Positions 14,558 through 23,709 of a DNA stretch of 25,427 bases are shown here, in pieces (within the stretch, counting starts at the first letter, position 1; each line of letters begins with the position of its first letter). Origin of the DNA: a virus; IMG/VR virus record IMGVR_UViG_3300010413_000153, positions 1 to 25,427 of that record. One strand, 5' to 3'. A program made the position numbers and the translations under genes. Below the pieces are notes generated by a model. It had not been told where the DNA came from. It searched no databases and worked only from the letters and a program-made list of their open reading frames with translations.

Positions 14558-16620
14558 TGTCCAGGTTTTCTGTAGAGGCAGTATTCAAAGCAATTGACCA
14601 CATGACAGCTCCTATTGCTAAGATGCAGGGAAGTACAACAAGTTTTTCAAAACACTTGCGCCGTGATTTTGCAAAAGCCCAGCGTAGTGTAGAAAATTTC
14701 AATCGTTCAGTTAGGCAGAAAACAGCGCAAGGATTGAAGATGGCCCTCACAGGAGGCGTTATGGCGCTCGGTGTTGGTCTTGGATACGTTGCAAGGGAGT
14801 TTGTAAATTTTGACCATGCAATTGTATCGGCTACTGCTAAATTTAATGATTTGGTACCTGGTTCCGAAAATGCAAAAAAGGCAATGGAAGAATTGCGCGA
14901 AGTAGCTCGCAAAATTGGAGCGGAAACTCAGTTCACCCCTACCGATGCAGCGAAGGGATTGGATTTCTTGGCAATGGCCGGATTCAAAAGCAAACAGGCA
15001 ATGGCACTTCTACCAGGTGTTGTAAATTTAGCAACAATTGCAAATACAGACCTTGGCAGGGCAACAGACATAGCTTCCGATATGCTTGGAGCTTTTGGTA
15101 TGGCTACAAAAGAGGCTCTTGATAATCCAGCTATATTGGCAAAAAATTTCACACGCGTACAGGATGTAGTCGCGAAAACAATAACTTCAACAAATACAAA
15201 TATGGAAGACTTGTTTGAGGCAATGAAATTTGGAGGTCCAGCATTCACGTCTGCCGGCCAATCTCTTGAAACTTTTAACGCGATAGCTGGGCGTATGGCG
15301 TCGTCCGGTATCAAGGGAAGCAATGCCGGAACTGCTCTCAGGTCAGCAATGGTTAGATTACAGAAACCGACAAAAGATGTTTTATTGGGATTACAGCAAT
15401 TTGGATTGAGTCAGGAAGATTTAATTAAAGACGGAAAACTCATGGACATGGTGGATATAATGAAACTCATGGAAGAGCGCGGTAAGGGTCTAACTGATGT
15501 ACAGAGAAACTCTGCACTCTCTGCCATAACCGGGAAAAATGCATTTAGCGCGTGGGCGGCAGTATTCAAAGAGGGGGTATGGCAAAGCGAAGCATTGAAA
15601 AAAAGTTTACAAAATTCCACAGGTGCATCCGCTGCAATGTCGGCAGAGATAAGAAAATCATTACTTAATCGTTTGAAAAGTCTTGGTTCGGCAGCAACAG
15701 AGCTTGGTTTTAAATTTATGGTTGCATTTGAAAAGCAGGGAGGAAATGCAATCGATAAATTGACAAAATTTGTTCGTGATTTCGACCCAACTCCTATAAT
15801 CGAAGGTTTGAAATTTATTGCAAAAGTATTTGTTTTTGTTATAGGTGTAATCAGAGATTTCTGGCCTTTAATCGTTACACTGATAGCAATATGGAAAGGG
15901 TACCAGGCTGTATTATTTGTCGCTGCCGCTGCACAGCAAATTATGAATGTAGTTATGATGGCAAATCCAATTGGTCTAATAATTATCGGAGTAGCGTTAC
16001 TTATTGCCGGCATAGTTACGTTATACAGAAATTGGGACTCGCTCAGTTTGAAAGCAAAAATATTTTTTGGAATATTGTCTTTTGCTTTAATGGGTCCGTT
16101 TGGTTTAATCATAGTCGGATTTATAGCATTAGCCAAACACGTTGGAGGTGTACAAAATGCTTTTATAGTTCTTGGAAAAATAATTGTCAGAGTTCTACTT
16201 GCTCCAATAAATTTATTGATTTTGAGCATTGAAGGAATTTTATATATGATGTCTAAAATTCCAGGTGTTGGCGGCAAATTCAAGGGAGCCTATGAGGCTG
16301 TATCAGGATTTCGTGGCAGGATAAACAAACCATTTGAAATTACAGAATTTGAAGAAAAGAAACGTGAAAGCTTCGGAGTTTTCAAATCAATGATGCCAGA
16401 AAACATGAGAGTCGGTGGACAAGGTGCGACCACGGCAGGGTCTGGTCAAGCTCCAACTACAAGCAGAAGTGTTTTTTCAAGCACTATAGAAAAAATGCAG
16501 AAACAAATTGTTGATATAAATATAAACAATCAATCTGATAATCCGGTAAACGTCGGTAGAGGGCGCCCAATTCATCGCGGTTCAAGGGCTATTGTTCCTG
16601 CATCTGGAAGTGCATCATAG
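14557..16620 (+). CDS. Tail tape measure protein (TP901-type)
   Basis: This 687-residue protein sets tail length and is later ejected. Residues 1-70 are a basic helical start. The TP901-type core follows, with FDHAIVSATAKFNDLVPGS near residue 90, FTPTDAAKGLDFLAMAGF near 128, and the SGIKGSNAGTALRSAMVRL segment near 250. Several hydrophobic stretches occupy about residues 425-535 (VFVFVIGVIRDFWPLIVTLI, then PIGLIIIGVALLIAGIVTLY), which may form the membrane pore at ejection. The C-terminus is Gly/Ser/Arg-rich. Using the lambda rule of about 1.5 angstrom per residue, the tail would be near 100 nm. The start overlaps the preceding stop as TAATG. Confidence 0.93.
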   Translation: MSRFSVEAVFKAIDHMTAPIAKMQGSTTSFSKHLRRDFAKAQRSVENFNRSVRQKTAQGLKMALTGGVMALGVGLGYVAREFVNFDHAIVSATAKFNDLVPGSENAKKAMEELREVARKIGAETQFTPTDAAKGLDFLAMAGFKSKQAMALLPGVVNLATIANTDLGRATDIASDMLGAFGMATKEALDNPAILAKNFTRVQDVVAKTITSTNTNMEDLFEAMKFGGPAFTSAGQSLETFNAIAGRMASSGIKGSNAGTALRSAMVRLQKPTKDVLLGLQQFGLSQEDLIKDGKLMDMVDIMKLMEERGKGLTDVQRNSALSAITGKNAFSAWAAVFKEGVWQSEALKKSLQNSTGASAAMSAEIRKSLLNRLKSLGSAATELGFKFMVAFEKQGGNAIDKLTKFVRDFDPTPIIEGLKFIAKVFVFVIGVIRDFWPLIVTLIAIWKGYQAVLFVAAAAQQIMNVVMMANPIGLIIIGVALLIAGIVTLYRNWDSLSLKAKIFFGILSFALMGPFGLIIVGFIALAKHVGGVQNAFIVLGKIIVRVLLAPINLLILSIEGILYMMSKIPGVGGKFKGAYEAVSGFRGRINKPFEITEFEEKKRESFGVFKSMMPENMRVGGQGATTAGSGQAPTTSRSVFSSTIEKMQKQIVDININNQSDNPVNVGRGRPIHRGSRAIVPASGSAS

Positions 16621-16631
16621 CGGTAAATGAT

Positions 16632-17945
16632 ATGACTTTTGGATCTACATTTGAAGAAAGACTCGGAGAACGAGATTTAACAATCATCACACCTGATGAC
16701 GAGGAGTATATTTTTACTGGCTGGACAGATTTTGAAATAACTAGGGAAAAGAAAATTTCTGAATATAAATTCGGAGACACAACAAAGCAGTTATTGCAAG
16801 ATTTCGGACTCGGGAAGGTTTCAATTCCATTAACAATTTATATCACTGGCATTCATTACGATAAAGATGCCGATAGATTTGATAAATCTCTTCAGGCACG
16901 CGGACGCTGCGAATTATTTCACCCGGTGTATGGTAGATTTGATTGCATAATTTCTCCATGGACTCGTAAAGATGCGCTTGTATCTGGAAGAGGACAGGCT
17001 GTTTTTAATCTTACTGTTACAGAAACAATAATCCCGGAAAGACCTGAAACAGGTCAGGAGACAAGGGCGCTTACGCTAAACGACATAGAAGAGCTCGCAA
17101 CTCTTCAGGTTGGTGTATTTGAGCAAAGTTTTTTAGCAGAGTTGGTGAGTGATATAATAGCAGCAAAGAATAGGATTACAAGTTTTGTTTCAAGTGTGCG
17201 GTCTGCTTTTCAATCTGTGTTAAATACAGTTGCGGATATCCAAAGCACATTTGATAATCTTGAAAAAAGTATTTTGAATAATATAGACTTTTTTCTCAGC
17301 GCCCCTGCTCTTCTGGCAACAAATTTGCAACGACTAATTGCATCGCCTGCGCGACTGGCAAATAATGTAAAAAAACGAGTCGATATTTATAGGGATTTAT
17401 ATAATAATTTATTAAATCCTGTTTCTGGGACAGGCCAGAACGCAAAAAATCAAGCTGCCGAAAAGCAACTTCAGTCTGTAGCGATATTATCTGCAATTTC
17501 AGAAAGCAATTTATTTCCAGAAAATATTCCCGACGATACTGCTGATACAAATGAAATTCTTGGATTTTTAACGCAAAACGATGCCATAAATGCAGCGACA
17601 GATTTAGCAAATGATTATTTCGCAATACAAACTTTTCTTGATGAATTGCAGCAATCAAGCGAGGGAGATACGCTTGAGTATAGGTTCGAGGTATCGGATG
17701 AAATAGCAAAGTTGATAAAAAAAATAACTTCTGAAACTGCAAAAAATTTAGTAAGACTTAGTTTTTCATTAAAAACTGAAAAAATAATTGAAGTTCAATC
17801 AGATACAAATTTAATAAATTTATGTTTTGATTTGTATGGGACAACAAGTAATTCTCAGATTGATTTTTTGATACAGACAAATGGGTTAACCGGAGAAGAT
17901 TTATTGACAATTAAAAAAGGAACACTGATAAAAAGTTATGCCTGA
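16632..17945 (+). CDS. Mu gpN-like DNA circularisation / tail protein
   Basis: This 437-residue protein carries the gpN N-terminal domain (residues 1-135): EYIFTGWTDFEITREKKISEY, a LLQDFGLG turn, the ITGIHYDKDADRFDKSLQ segment and the HPVYGRFDCIISPW strands. The middle is coiled coil. The last 50 residues (SDTNLINLCFDLYG, then TIKKGTLIKSY) look like a LysM or P2 gpX-like module that often binds near the baseplate hub. Mu gpN is a baseplate hub-associated component; the circularisation label comes from other members of the family. The ATG at 16632 has only a weak upstream site. Confidence 0.82.
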   Translation: MTFGSTFEERLGERDLTIITPDDEEYIFTGWTDFEITREKKISEYKFGDTTKQLLQDFGLGKVSIPLTIYITGIHYDKDADRFDKSLQARGRCELFHPVYGRFDCIISPWTRKDALVSGRGQAVFNLTVTETIIPERPETGQETRALTLNDIEELATLQVGVFEQSFLAELVSDIIAAKNRITSFVSSVRSAFQSVLNTVADIQSTFDNLEKSILNNIDFFLSAPALLATNLQRLIASPARLANNVKKRVDIYRDLYNNLLNPVSGTGQNAKNQAAEKQLQSVAILSAISESNLFPENIPDDTADTNEILGFLTQNDAINAATDLANDYFAIQTFLDELQQSSEGDTLEYRFEVSDEIAKLIKKITSETAKNLVRLSFSLKTEKIIEVQSDTNLINLCFDLYGTTSNSQIDFLIQTNGLTGEDLLTIKKGTLIKSYA

Positions 17946-19050
17946 TTTCCCAAATGAAATAGAAGTTTCAGAAAATAGTATCGACCCGGAAACCGGAAAG
18001 AGTGATGAGGTGTCTATTATTGTCGATGGGTCGATTTATCGATTTTGGGAAACCGTGGATATAAATTTTAGTTTTGATGATTTTGCAGATACTTTTACAA
18101 TTTCAGGACCTTTTGATTTTGAAAATAGAAAATTTCTTGATTTATTCAGGCCGTATAAATATAAAGAAATTGGATTGTATGTCGCAGGAGAGTTAAAATT
18201 GACAGGAACACTTTTAAGCCCATCTCCGTCAAATACTCCTGATTCAAGCACTATTTCAATTTCAGGGTATTCTGCTCCTGGAATAATAGCGGATTGCAAC
18301 GCTGCGCCTGTAGATTGGCCGATAGCAATAAATGGATTAAATCTTGAAGAAATTGCAAATAAATTGACAAATCCATTTGGAATAAAGGTTTTATTTGAGT
18401 CAGACCCTGGGCCGAAATTTTCAAAATCTGATAAAGTGAGAATGGATGTTGATGAAAAAATAGGAAATTTTTTAATAACATTGGCAAAACAACGCGGGTT
18501 AATTATAAATTCAAATATGAGCGGAGAGCTTGTTTTTAGCAAGGTAACATCAGAAAATGCAACTTTATCTATTGTTTCCGGGCAATGGCCATGGATTGGG
18601 AGTAATTGCAGTTTTGATGGACAAAATATGTTTTCGGCCATAACTGCAATCGGTACAAACAATAAGAGAGGATATGGTTCCAGGGTTACCGTGGAAAATC
18701 CGGCACTTGCTTCTGTGGAACCGGCAAGACATAAAATTTATCATGCTGCCGATGTTTTATCTGGAGGTCTCCAGACTTCGGCAAAGGCAGAACTTGGAAG
18801 GATGATTGCCGACAGCTTAAAAATAAATTTATCAGTTGTTGGATGGCACCGTCCGGATGGTTTAATATGGTCAGATAATCAGAAAATTATTTTTCACAGC
18901 CCGAGAGATTTACTTATCTCAGAACATGATTATGTAATCAGAAATGCTAAATTAACCAAGGGACCAGATAAGGCAACGACAGATTTAGAACTTGTTTTGC
19001 CTGAATCTTATAGCGGAGAAATACCTAAAAGTTTTCCATGGGAAGATTAA
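17938..19050 (+). CDS. Baseplate hub protein, Mu gpP/gp44-like
   Basis: This 370-residue protein corresponds to the Mu gp44 / T4 gp27-like hub, which forms the trimeric torus linking tube and spike. Key parts are YRFWETVDINFSFDDFADTF near residue 33, GYSAPGIIADCNAAP near 110, the NLEEIANKLTNPFGIKVLF block near 135, and FLITLAKQRGLIINSN near 175. It overlaps the gpN-like gene by 8 bases. The order hub-spike-gp46-gp47-gp48 downstream is exactly that of Mu. Confidence 0.9.
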   Translation: MPDFPNEIEVSENSIDPETGKSDEVSIIVDGSIYRFWETVDINFSFDDFADTFTISGPFDFENRKFLDLFRPYKYKEIGLYVAGELKLTGTLLSPSPSNTPDSSTISISGYSAPGIIADCNAAPVDWPIAINGLNLEEIANKLTNPFGIKVLFESDPGPKFSKSDKVRMDVDEKIGNFLITLAKQRGLIINSNMSGELVFSKVTSENATLSIVSGQWPWIGSNCSFDGQNMFSAITAIGTNNKRGYGSRVTVENPALASVEPARHKIYHAADVLSGGLQTSAKAELGRMIADSLKINLSVVGWHRPDGLIWSDNQKIIFHSPRDLLISEHDYVIRNAKLTKGPDKATTDLELVLPESYSGEIPKSFPWED

Positions 19051-19051
19051 A

Positions 19052-19567
19052 ATGTCAAAATCATTCATAGGAAAAATATTAAAATCTTTCATTGAAGACG
19101 AAGTACGAGAAATTTCAATTGAGGTTTATGAGGGATACACGCAAGAGTCAAGACAGGTTTTACCTCCCGGAATTGACGCAAATCCTCTTCCGGATGACCA
19201 GGGATTCGGAATGGAAATCGGAAAATCAAACGGGAAGGATGTTCAATTTGGGATTATTTATGATAAACCTTTAGTTGAAAATGGAGAAATAAAAATTTTC
19301 GGACGGGATTCAAGCGGAAATATTGTCAGCTCGGTATATTGCAAAAAAGATGGAAATATAGAAGTAAATGGAGGCTCAAAAAATGCGGCCCGCAAAGATG
19401 ATGCAATAAGCTCAACCAGTACCGAAGATTCTGTTTTTTGGACATGGATAGCAGCGGTTCACGCCGCATTGCAATCAAGCCCGGCGAATGGAGTAGTTGC
19501 CGTAGCGGCTCCGACAAGTATAACCGGAAAAATCACCGAGGGCACAACCGAGGTATTACTCCCATGA
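19052..19567 (+). CDS. Baseplate spike protein, Mu gp45-like
   Basis: This 171-residue protein lies between hub and gp46, the place of the Mu gp45 membrane-puncturing spike. The N-terminal part runs into ISIEVYEGYTQESRQVLPPGIDANPLPDDQ-type text typical of the OB-fold, and a later NAARKDDAISS segment is common in spike C-termini. No HxH iron-binding motif, as found at the Mu gp45 tip, is visible; the only nearby His is in AAVHAALQ. I chose the ATG at 19052 over an upstream in-frame ATG that lies inside the hub gene. Confidence 0.75.
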   Translation: MSKSFIGKILKSFIEDEVREISIEVYEGYTQESRQVLPPGIDANPLPDDQGFGMEIGKSNGKDVQFGIIYDKPLVENGEIKIFGRDSSGNIVSSVYCKKDGNIEVNGGSKNAARKDDAISSTSTEDSVFWTWIAAVHAALQSSPANGVVAVAAPTSITGKITEGTTEVLLP

Positions 19568-20010
19568 GCAAATTAAGACAGGGTGATATATTATTATTTA
19601 ATACCGAAGATGGGGGAGAAATAAAGGTTGTTAATGGCGAACCTGTAATGGACGGTGGTTTTGAATCCGCAATATATTTATCATTGTTTCAGGGAGATGG
19701 AAAATCTCACTGGATGGAAGAGTATCAAAATGAATCAGAAAAATCCAGAAGCGAAGGCATAAATTTCATTGAGGGAAATAATAAAACAATTTCAAATATA
19801 AATAGGGCTATAATTTTATTTCAGAAAGATTTGCAATGGCTAATTGATAAAGAAATTGCTGATATAATTGATATAGATTTTGACGATGTTTCAATTATTA
19901 GATCAAAATTCACTATTAATATTTTGAAAAACGGAAATACTGTTTCAAAAATTGAATTTCAGGTAAATTGGAATTATCAAAAATCAGACCCAGCGAGCGG
20001 GAGACTATAA
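19564..20010 (+). CDS. Baseplate wedge protein, Mu gp46-like
   Basis: This 148-residue protein of the GP46/gp25-like family anchors the sheath to the baseplate. DILLFNTEDGGEIKVVNGEP at the N-terminus, the DGGFESAIYLSLFQGD segment with HWMEEY, and the late helix QKDLQWLIDKEIAD match the family. The ATG overlaps the preceding stop as ATGA, which argues against the longer frame that starts inside the spike gene. Confidence 0.9.
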   Translation: MSKLRQGDILLFNTEDGGEIKVVNGEPVMDGGFESAIYLSLFQGDGKSHWMEEYQNESEKSRSEGINFIEGNNKTISNINRAIILFQKDLQWLIDKEIADIIDIDFDDVSIIRSKFTINILKNGNTVSKIEFQVNWNYQKSDPASGRL

Positions 20011-20013
20011 GCA

Positions 20014-21141
20014 ATGGCAATAAGCACAGCATCGTTATCAGAAATCAGGGACCAAATAGTTTCAGATATAGAATCCAAGGGTGGATTTACCATCCCGGTA
20101 TTATCGAAAGCAGTTTGGTATATTTGGGGATTTGCCCTTGCTGGGATTTGGATGATACTTTACAAATATGGGTCAGACGCATACAAACAGAGATTCGCTC
20201 AAACTGCCAGCCGTAGATTTTTGATACTTTTGGGCGAACTTATTGGAGTCACTATACAGCCCGAGACAATATGGGAAGGACAGGGACAGGTAGTATCAAC
20301 AACGGCAACTGGTAATCTTGAAGCAGGGACGCAGCTTGTAAATAATAATACAGGAGTTGTCTATACCGTATCGGTGACAATTCCGAAGTCAATCGGAACG
20401 ATGACGGTTGACTTGGTTTCTACCCAGGGCGGAGATATCTCTGATTTGCAAATTGGAGATATTTTGGATTTTATTTCTCCGCAACCTGGACTTGCCAATA
20501 CTTGCACAATCAGCGCAGTAACTACAGCCGGAGAAGACGAAGAGGACCTTGAGACATATCGGCAAAGAGTTATAAACGGATATCAGAAAAAGCCACAGGG
20601 AGGCGCAGAGGCAGATTACGAGGCTTGGGCACTCGAGGCTCCAAATGTAATCAATGCGTATCCGTACGCAGCAACGGATCCAGGGAAAGTTGATATTTAT
20701 ATCGAAGTTGACAACCAGCCGGATGGCATACCAACAATTGGTCAATTGACTGCAACAGAGGATTATATTTTATATGACCCAGTAACCGGCAAGAAAACAC
20801 GCCGGCCGGTCACAGCCGAGCCAGTTTTGAAAGCGATAACCAGGAAGGCATTTGATGTCACAATTTTGGCTTTGAGTCCTGATACTGGAACTATACGGGC
20901 AGCAATAGAAGAGGCAATTTCCGCAAATTTAATCGGGAAGGCTCCTTATCTTCAGGGACTTACCATAACCAGGAATGATACTATTTCCGATTCTGAGATT
21001 ACTAGTGTTGTCCAGAGTGTTATTTCTGACTATGCGGCAACTGTGTCCGAGGTGACTGTGTACGATAGTGGGACCCCGGTGGATAATTATGTATTGCAGG
21101 AAGGGGAAAAGGCAAAGAGCGGAACTGTAAGCTATGTTTAA
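20014..21141 (+). CDS. Baseplate protein, Mu gp47 / gpJ-like
   Basis: This 375-residue wedge protein belongs to the baseplate J family. Characteristic parts include the N-terminal SEIRDQIVSDIESK helix, YKQRFAQTASRRFLILLGELIGV near residue 62, the GNLEAGTQLVNNNTG block near 95, TYRQRVINGYQKKPQGGAEADY near 183, and the C-terminal TVSEVTVYDSG strands. In T4 terms it corresponds to gp6. It is followed by gp48 with an 8-base overlap. Confidence 0.93.
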   Translation: MAISTASLSEIRDQIVSDIESKGGFTIPVLSKAVWYIWGFALAGIWMILYKYGSDAYKQRFAQTASRRFLILLGELIGVTIQPETIWEGQGQVVSTTATGNLEAGTQLVNNNTGVVYTVSVTIPKSIGTMTVDLVSTQGGDISDLQIGDILDFISPQPGLANTCTISAVTTAGEDEEDLETYRQRVINGYQKKPQGGAEADYEAWALEAPNVINAYPYAATDPGKVDIYIEVDNQPDGIPTIGQLTATEDYILYDPVTGKKTRRPVTAEPVLKAITRKAFDVTILALSPDTGTIRAAIEEAISANLIGKAPYLQGLTITRNDTISDSEITSVVQSVISDYAATVSEVTVYDSGTPVDNYVLQEGEKAKSGTVSYV

Positions 21142-21823
21142 TTTTTTACCTACAATAAAAAAATTACTCCCAAATGGGAGAGCGTTTCGTGTTTTCTATA
21201 ATACGATGCATGAAAAAATTCTCGATGGTTCACAGGTAGAGGCTGGGCGTGTTAAGGATTTTACTGATTTAGTAAGAGATTCCGGGATACCTGATGGAAA
21301 TTTATCTGCAGATGTCCTATCAGACTGGGAAATATTTCTTGGGTTACAGCGCAACGATGATCTGACGGATGTTGAAAGAAATGATAGGATTTCCGGTAAA
21401 TACGCTTCTCAGGGAGGACAGGGTCCTGATTATATAGAAGAGGCATTGCAGGCATCCGGATATCCTGTTTATGTGCAAGAAAATCCTGCACCGCGGACAG
21501 ACCCGAGCACTGTAACCGGAACTTTAATTCCAGGGCCTCTGGTTTGGCAGGCAAGGCGGACATATTCGCGTACCCTGGGGAGTGCAACAACTCTGAGTAG
21601 TGCGGCCACATTAGGAATTTACTCCGGAACCGGAATTTTTGAAAAAGAATATACATTACCAAGTGACCCGAATTTATTTGTTTTTTTCTTTTTTTTGACA
21701 GGTCCATTGGGGCTTGGTGATTTTGTAAATATTGCGGCAACTAAAAAACAAGATTTTATTACTCGCGTTATACAATTAAAGCCGGCTCATGTTTGGTGTA
21801 TAGCGCAAATAAACTGGACTTGA
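21134..21823 (+). CDS. Tail protein, Mu gp48-like
   Basis: This 229-residue protein completes the baseplate wedge set and probably links to the fibres. The N-terminal LPTIKKLLPNGRAFRVF motif and the following DFTDLVRDSGIPDGNLSADVL region are typical of the DUF2313/gp48 family, as is the RNDRISGKYASQGGQGPDYIEEAL segment. The C-terminal half is beta-rich and ends in FITRVIQLKPAHVW. It is followed by the fibre gene after 10 bases. Confidence 0.88.
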   Translation: MFNFLPTIKKLLPNGRAFRVFYNTMHEKILDGSQVEAGRVKDFTDLVRDSGIPDGNLSADVLSDWEIFLGLQRNDDLTDVERNDRISGKYASQGGQGPDYIEEALQASGYPVYVQENPAPRTDPSTVTGTLIPGPLVWQARRTYSRTLGSATTLSSAATLGIYSGTGIFEKEYTLPSDPNLFVFFFFLTGPLGLGDFVNIAATKKQDFITRVIQLKPAHVWCIAQINWT

Positions 21824-21833
21824 GGGAAATAAA

Positions 21834-22976
21834 ATGTTTGATATAAGCGGATTAAGCAACATAGATGCACCCACGGCGAATTTGCCTTTAGGGGCAATGA
21901 GAAACGATATGATACCTGGAGATGGAACAGGTACAGAGATAGTCGAACCATATTTTCAGGATATGTATTACGCACTTTATGCTGTATTAAATGATGCTGG
22001 AATTGCACCGGATAACTCGGAAGAGGGGGCGACCGGGTCTCAATTTTTGGACTCTCTGAATACTATATATGTCCGCAAAGATACGGCGGAGTTTCGTCTT
22101 TATAACTCAGCCGTGGCTCACGGAATAACTGCACTCAATCTGACGACAAATACATATGGCATATCACAGATAAATGACGCCTCCGGGGGTGGGCTTGATA
22201 TCACTGGAGTAAGTGACTTGGCAGGGATAAGCGGGTTTACCATGCGCGGGATTATCGGGGTAACTGACCCGACGGACACAATCCCGGCAATTAGCTTAAT
22301 TGGTGGAAAGGCCGATGGTGCGGCGGGCTGGCAGGCATTGGGTGCGGCGGAAACTGTTTTCCAAGTGAGTAATTATACGACTGCTTTGATGACTATGTTG
22401 GGTGATGGGAAAGTCGGCATAAATAAATCATCTTCTTTGTTAGCCCAATTGCACGTGGAAACAGGCACTAGTGTTATATCTGGTATGTTCGGTACATCTA
22501 CAGATCAAAATGATATATATTTCATTAACTCTGGAATAAATTCTGGCTATGGGTATAATGGAGAGGCTGCATTATACCTCAGCTATGCGGGATATCAAAA
22601 TGGATACACTCAATTTAGAGATACAGTTGTCGGAAACGGAAAAGCGGGGATAATCGCAACTTTTGATGGAAGTGCTAACGCGTTTAACATCACGTCCGGC
22701 GGCGTGATGCAGCATAATGGAACTTCTGTACTCGGATACGAAGCCACCGGAAATAGTGCAGTGTTTTTGAGGTATATAAATTTTACAAGTACCACAAGCG
22801 TAAATACTTCATCGTTGCCAAATTATGTTGCTTATTCTGGAATAAGCTTCAATACTACTTCTGATTCATATATCGCTGTAATTTTTTATAATAGCGTACA
22901 AATAGGTTTTATGGAAGTCGGCACCGGCACAGCAAAGAGTTGCAGCGGGACCATTTGGTATTATGCCTCTGCTTAA
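21834..22976 (+). CDS. Tail fibre / receptor-binding protein
   Basis: This 380-residue protein is the predicted adhesin. The first 90 residues (MFDISGLSNIDAPTANLP, then EPYFQDMYYALYAVLNDAGI) resemble the baseplate-attachment part of short fibres. A Gly/Asn/Ser-rich beta-structure follows, with AQLHVETGTS near residue 203 and YLSYAGYQNGYTQFRDTVVG near 245, the latter a pattern common in fibre shafts. The C-terminus (KSCSGTIWYYASA) is probably the tip. No intramolecular chaperone or enzymatic motif is visible. GAGGGA upstream supports the start. This gene is the likely determinant of host range. Confidence 0.8.
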   Translation: MFDISGLSNIDAPTANLPLGAMRNDMIPGDGTGTEIVEPYFQDMYYALYAVLNDAGIAPDNSEEGATGSQFLDSLNTIYVRKDTAEFRLYNSAVAHGITALNLTTNTYGISQINDASGGGLDITGVSDLAGISGFTMRGIIGVTDPTDTIPAISLIGGKADGAAGWQALGAAETVFQVSNYTTALMTMLGDGKVGINKSSSLLAQLHVETGTSVISGMFGTSTDQNDIYFINSGINSGYGYNGEAALYLSYAGYQNGYTQFRDTVVGNGKAGIIATFDGSANAFNITSGGVMQHNGTSVLGYEATGNSAVFLRYINFTSTTSVNTSSLPNYVAYSGISFNTTSDSYIAVIFYNSVQIGFMEVGTGTAKSCSGTIWYYASA

Positions 22977-23002
22977 TATTTTTACAAGGAGAACTTCAAA
23001 TT

Positions 23003-23290
23003 ATGGCAATGCAAAAAACAATCGATTTTGACGGCTCCGGAAATGAGCTGAATTATCACAGAATTTCCAGGGTGTCTTATTCCCACGACTCTAAATCTGG
23101 GCAGGTTTATATCAGCTCGTATGTCTCACAGGATACCAGGGCCGGAGGTAAACAACGAGTTGGTGATGAGCGTCCTTTACCGTTTTCCCTGGAAGATTTA
23201 CCTGACCCGGTAGAGCCAACCAGGGAGAATATTTACAATTTCCTTTCCACTCAGGAGAATGGATTATTTTTTCAAGCATCAAAATTATAA
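23003..23290 (+). CDS. Small hypothetical protein after fibre gene
   Basis: This 95-residue protein has no named function. It begins MAMQKTIDFDGSGNELNYHR with alternating strands (VYISSYVSQDTRAGG) and ends in a short helix. I have seen similar short proteins next to tail fibre genes in other phages, so a fibre-associated role is plausible but unproven. AAGGAGA upstream selects the ATG at 23003; an in-frame ATG at 22940 lies within the fibre gene. Confidence 0.6.
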   Translation: MAMQKTIDFDGSGNELNYHRISRVSYSHDSKSGQVYISSYVSQDTRAGGKQRVGDERPLPFSLEDLPDPVEPTRENIYNFLSTQENGLFFQASKL

Positions 23291-23310
23291 ATTTTAGCGA
23301 GGTAAACTAT

Positions 23311-23673
23311 ATGTCAAAAGTAGATTTTAACCAGGAATTACACGATATGGACGGTGGCTCTATGTCAGAAATGGACAGGGACTATAAAACAGGAATGATG
23401 GTGAAAACAGGAAATATTGTCACATTGAAAAATGTTTCCTGCAACTCACTCAAGGTTTTAGTACAGGGAGAGGACCAGACTTTTGAAATTCAAAAGAAAA
23501 AATACGATCTCACACAAAAAATCTTGAAATCAAATGGACCTGTGGATATTACATCCGAGGAAGCAGTCTTAATCAAGGAAAGGATTGCCAAGATTTACCG
23601 TGATACCTGGATTACCGGCCAATGTGGTGAAATGCTGGAAGGGAATAAACCAAATTTGACATTGGCGGAATAG
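23311..23673 (+). CDS. Conserved phage protein of unknown function
   Basis: This 120-residue protein starts MSKVDFNQELHDMDGGS, continues with a VTLKNVSCNSLKVLV segment, and has a C-terminal part resembling short phage proteins seen elsewhere (SEEAVLIKERIAKIY, then TGQCGEMLEG). Such proteins often sit near tail or lysis genes, and no activity is known to me. GCGAGG upstream gives a fair ribosome site. It has no membrane segment. Confidence 0.6.
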   Translation: MSKVDFNQELHDMDGGSMSEMDRDYKTGMMVKTGNIVTLKNVSCNSLKVLVQGEDQTFEIQKKKYDLTQKILKSNGPVDITSEEAVLIKERIAKIYRDTWITGQCGEMLEGNKPNLTLAE

Positions 23674-23709
23674 ATTAATGGCCATGTCGTCAAATATAGA
23701 GGAATCAAA

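Noticed and set aside
15411-16283. Long minus-strand frame (290 codons) inside the tape measure gene
   Set aside because: It is antisense to a well-supported tape measure protein, has no ribosome site and encodes a low-information product rich in Ile, Asn and Pro. It is a shadow of + strand codon use.
18036-18662. Minus-strand frame (208 codons) inside the hub gene
   Set aside because: It is antisense to a clear gp44-like hub gene, with no promoter, ribosome site or recognisable domain.
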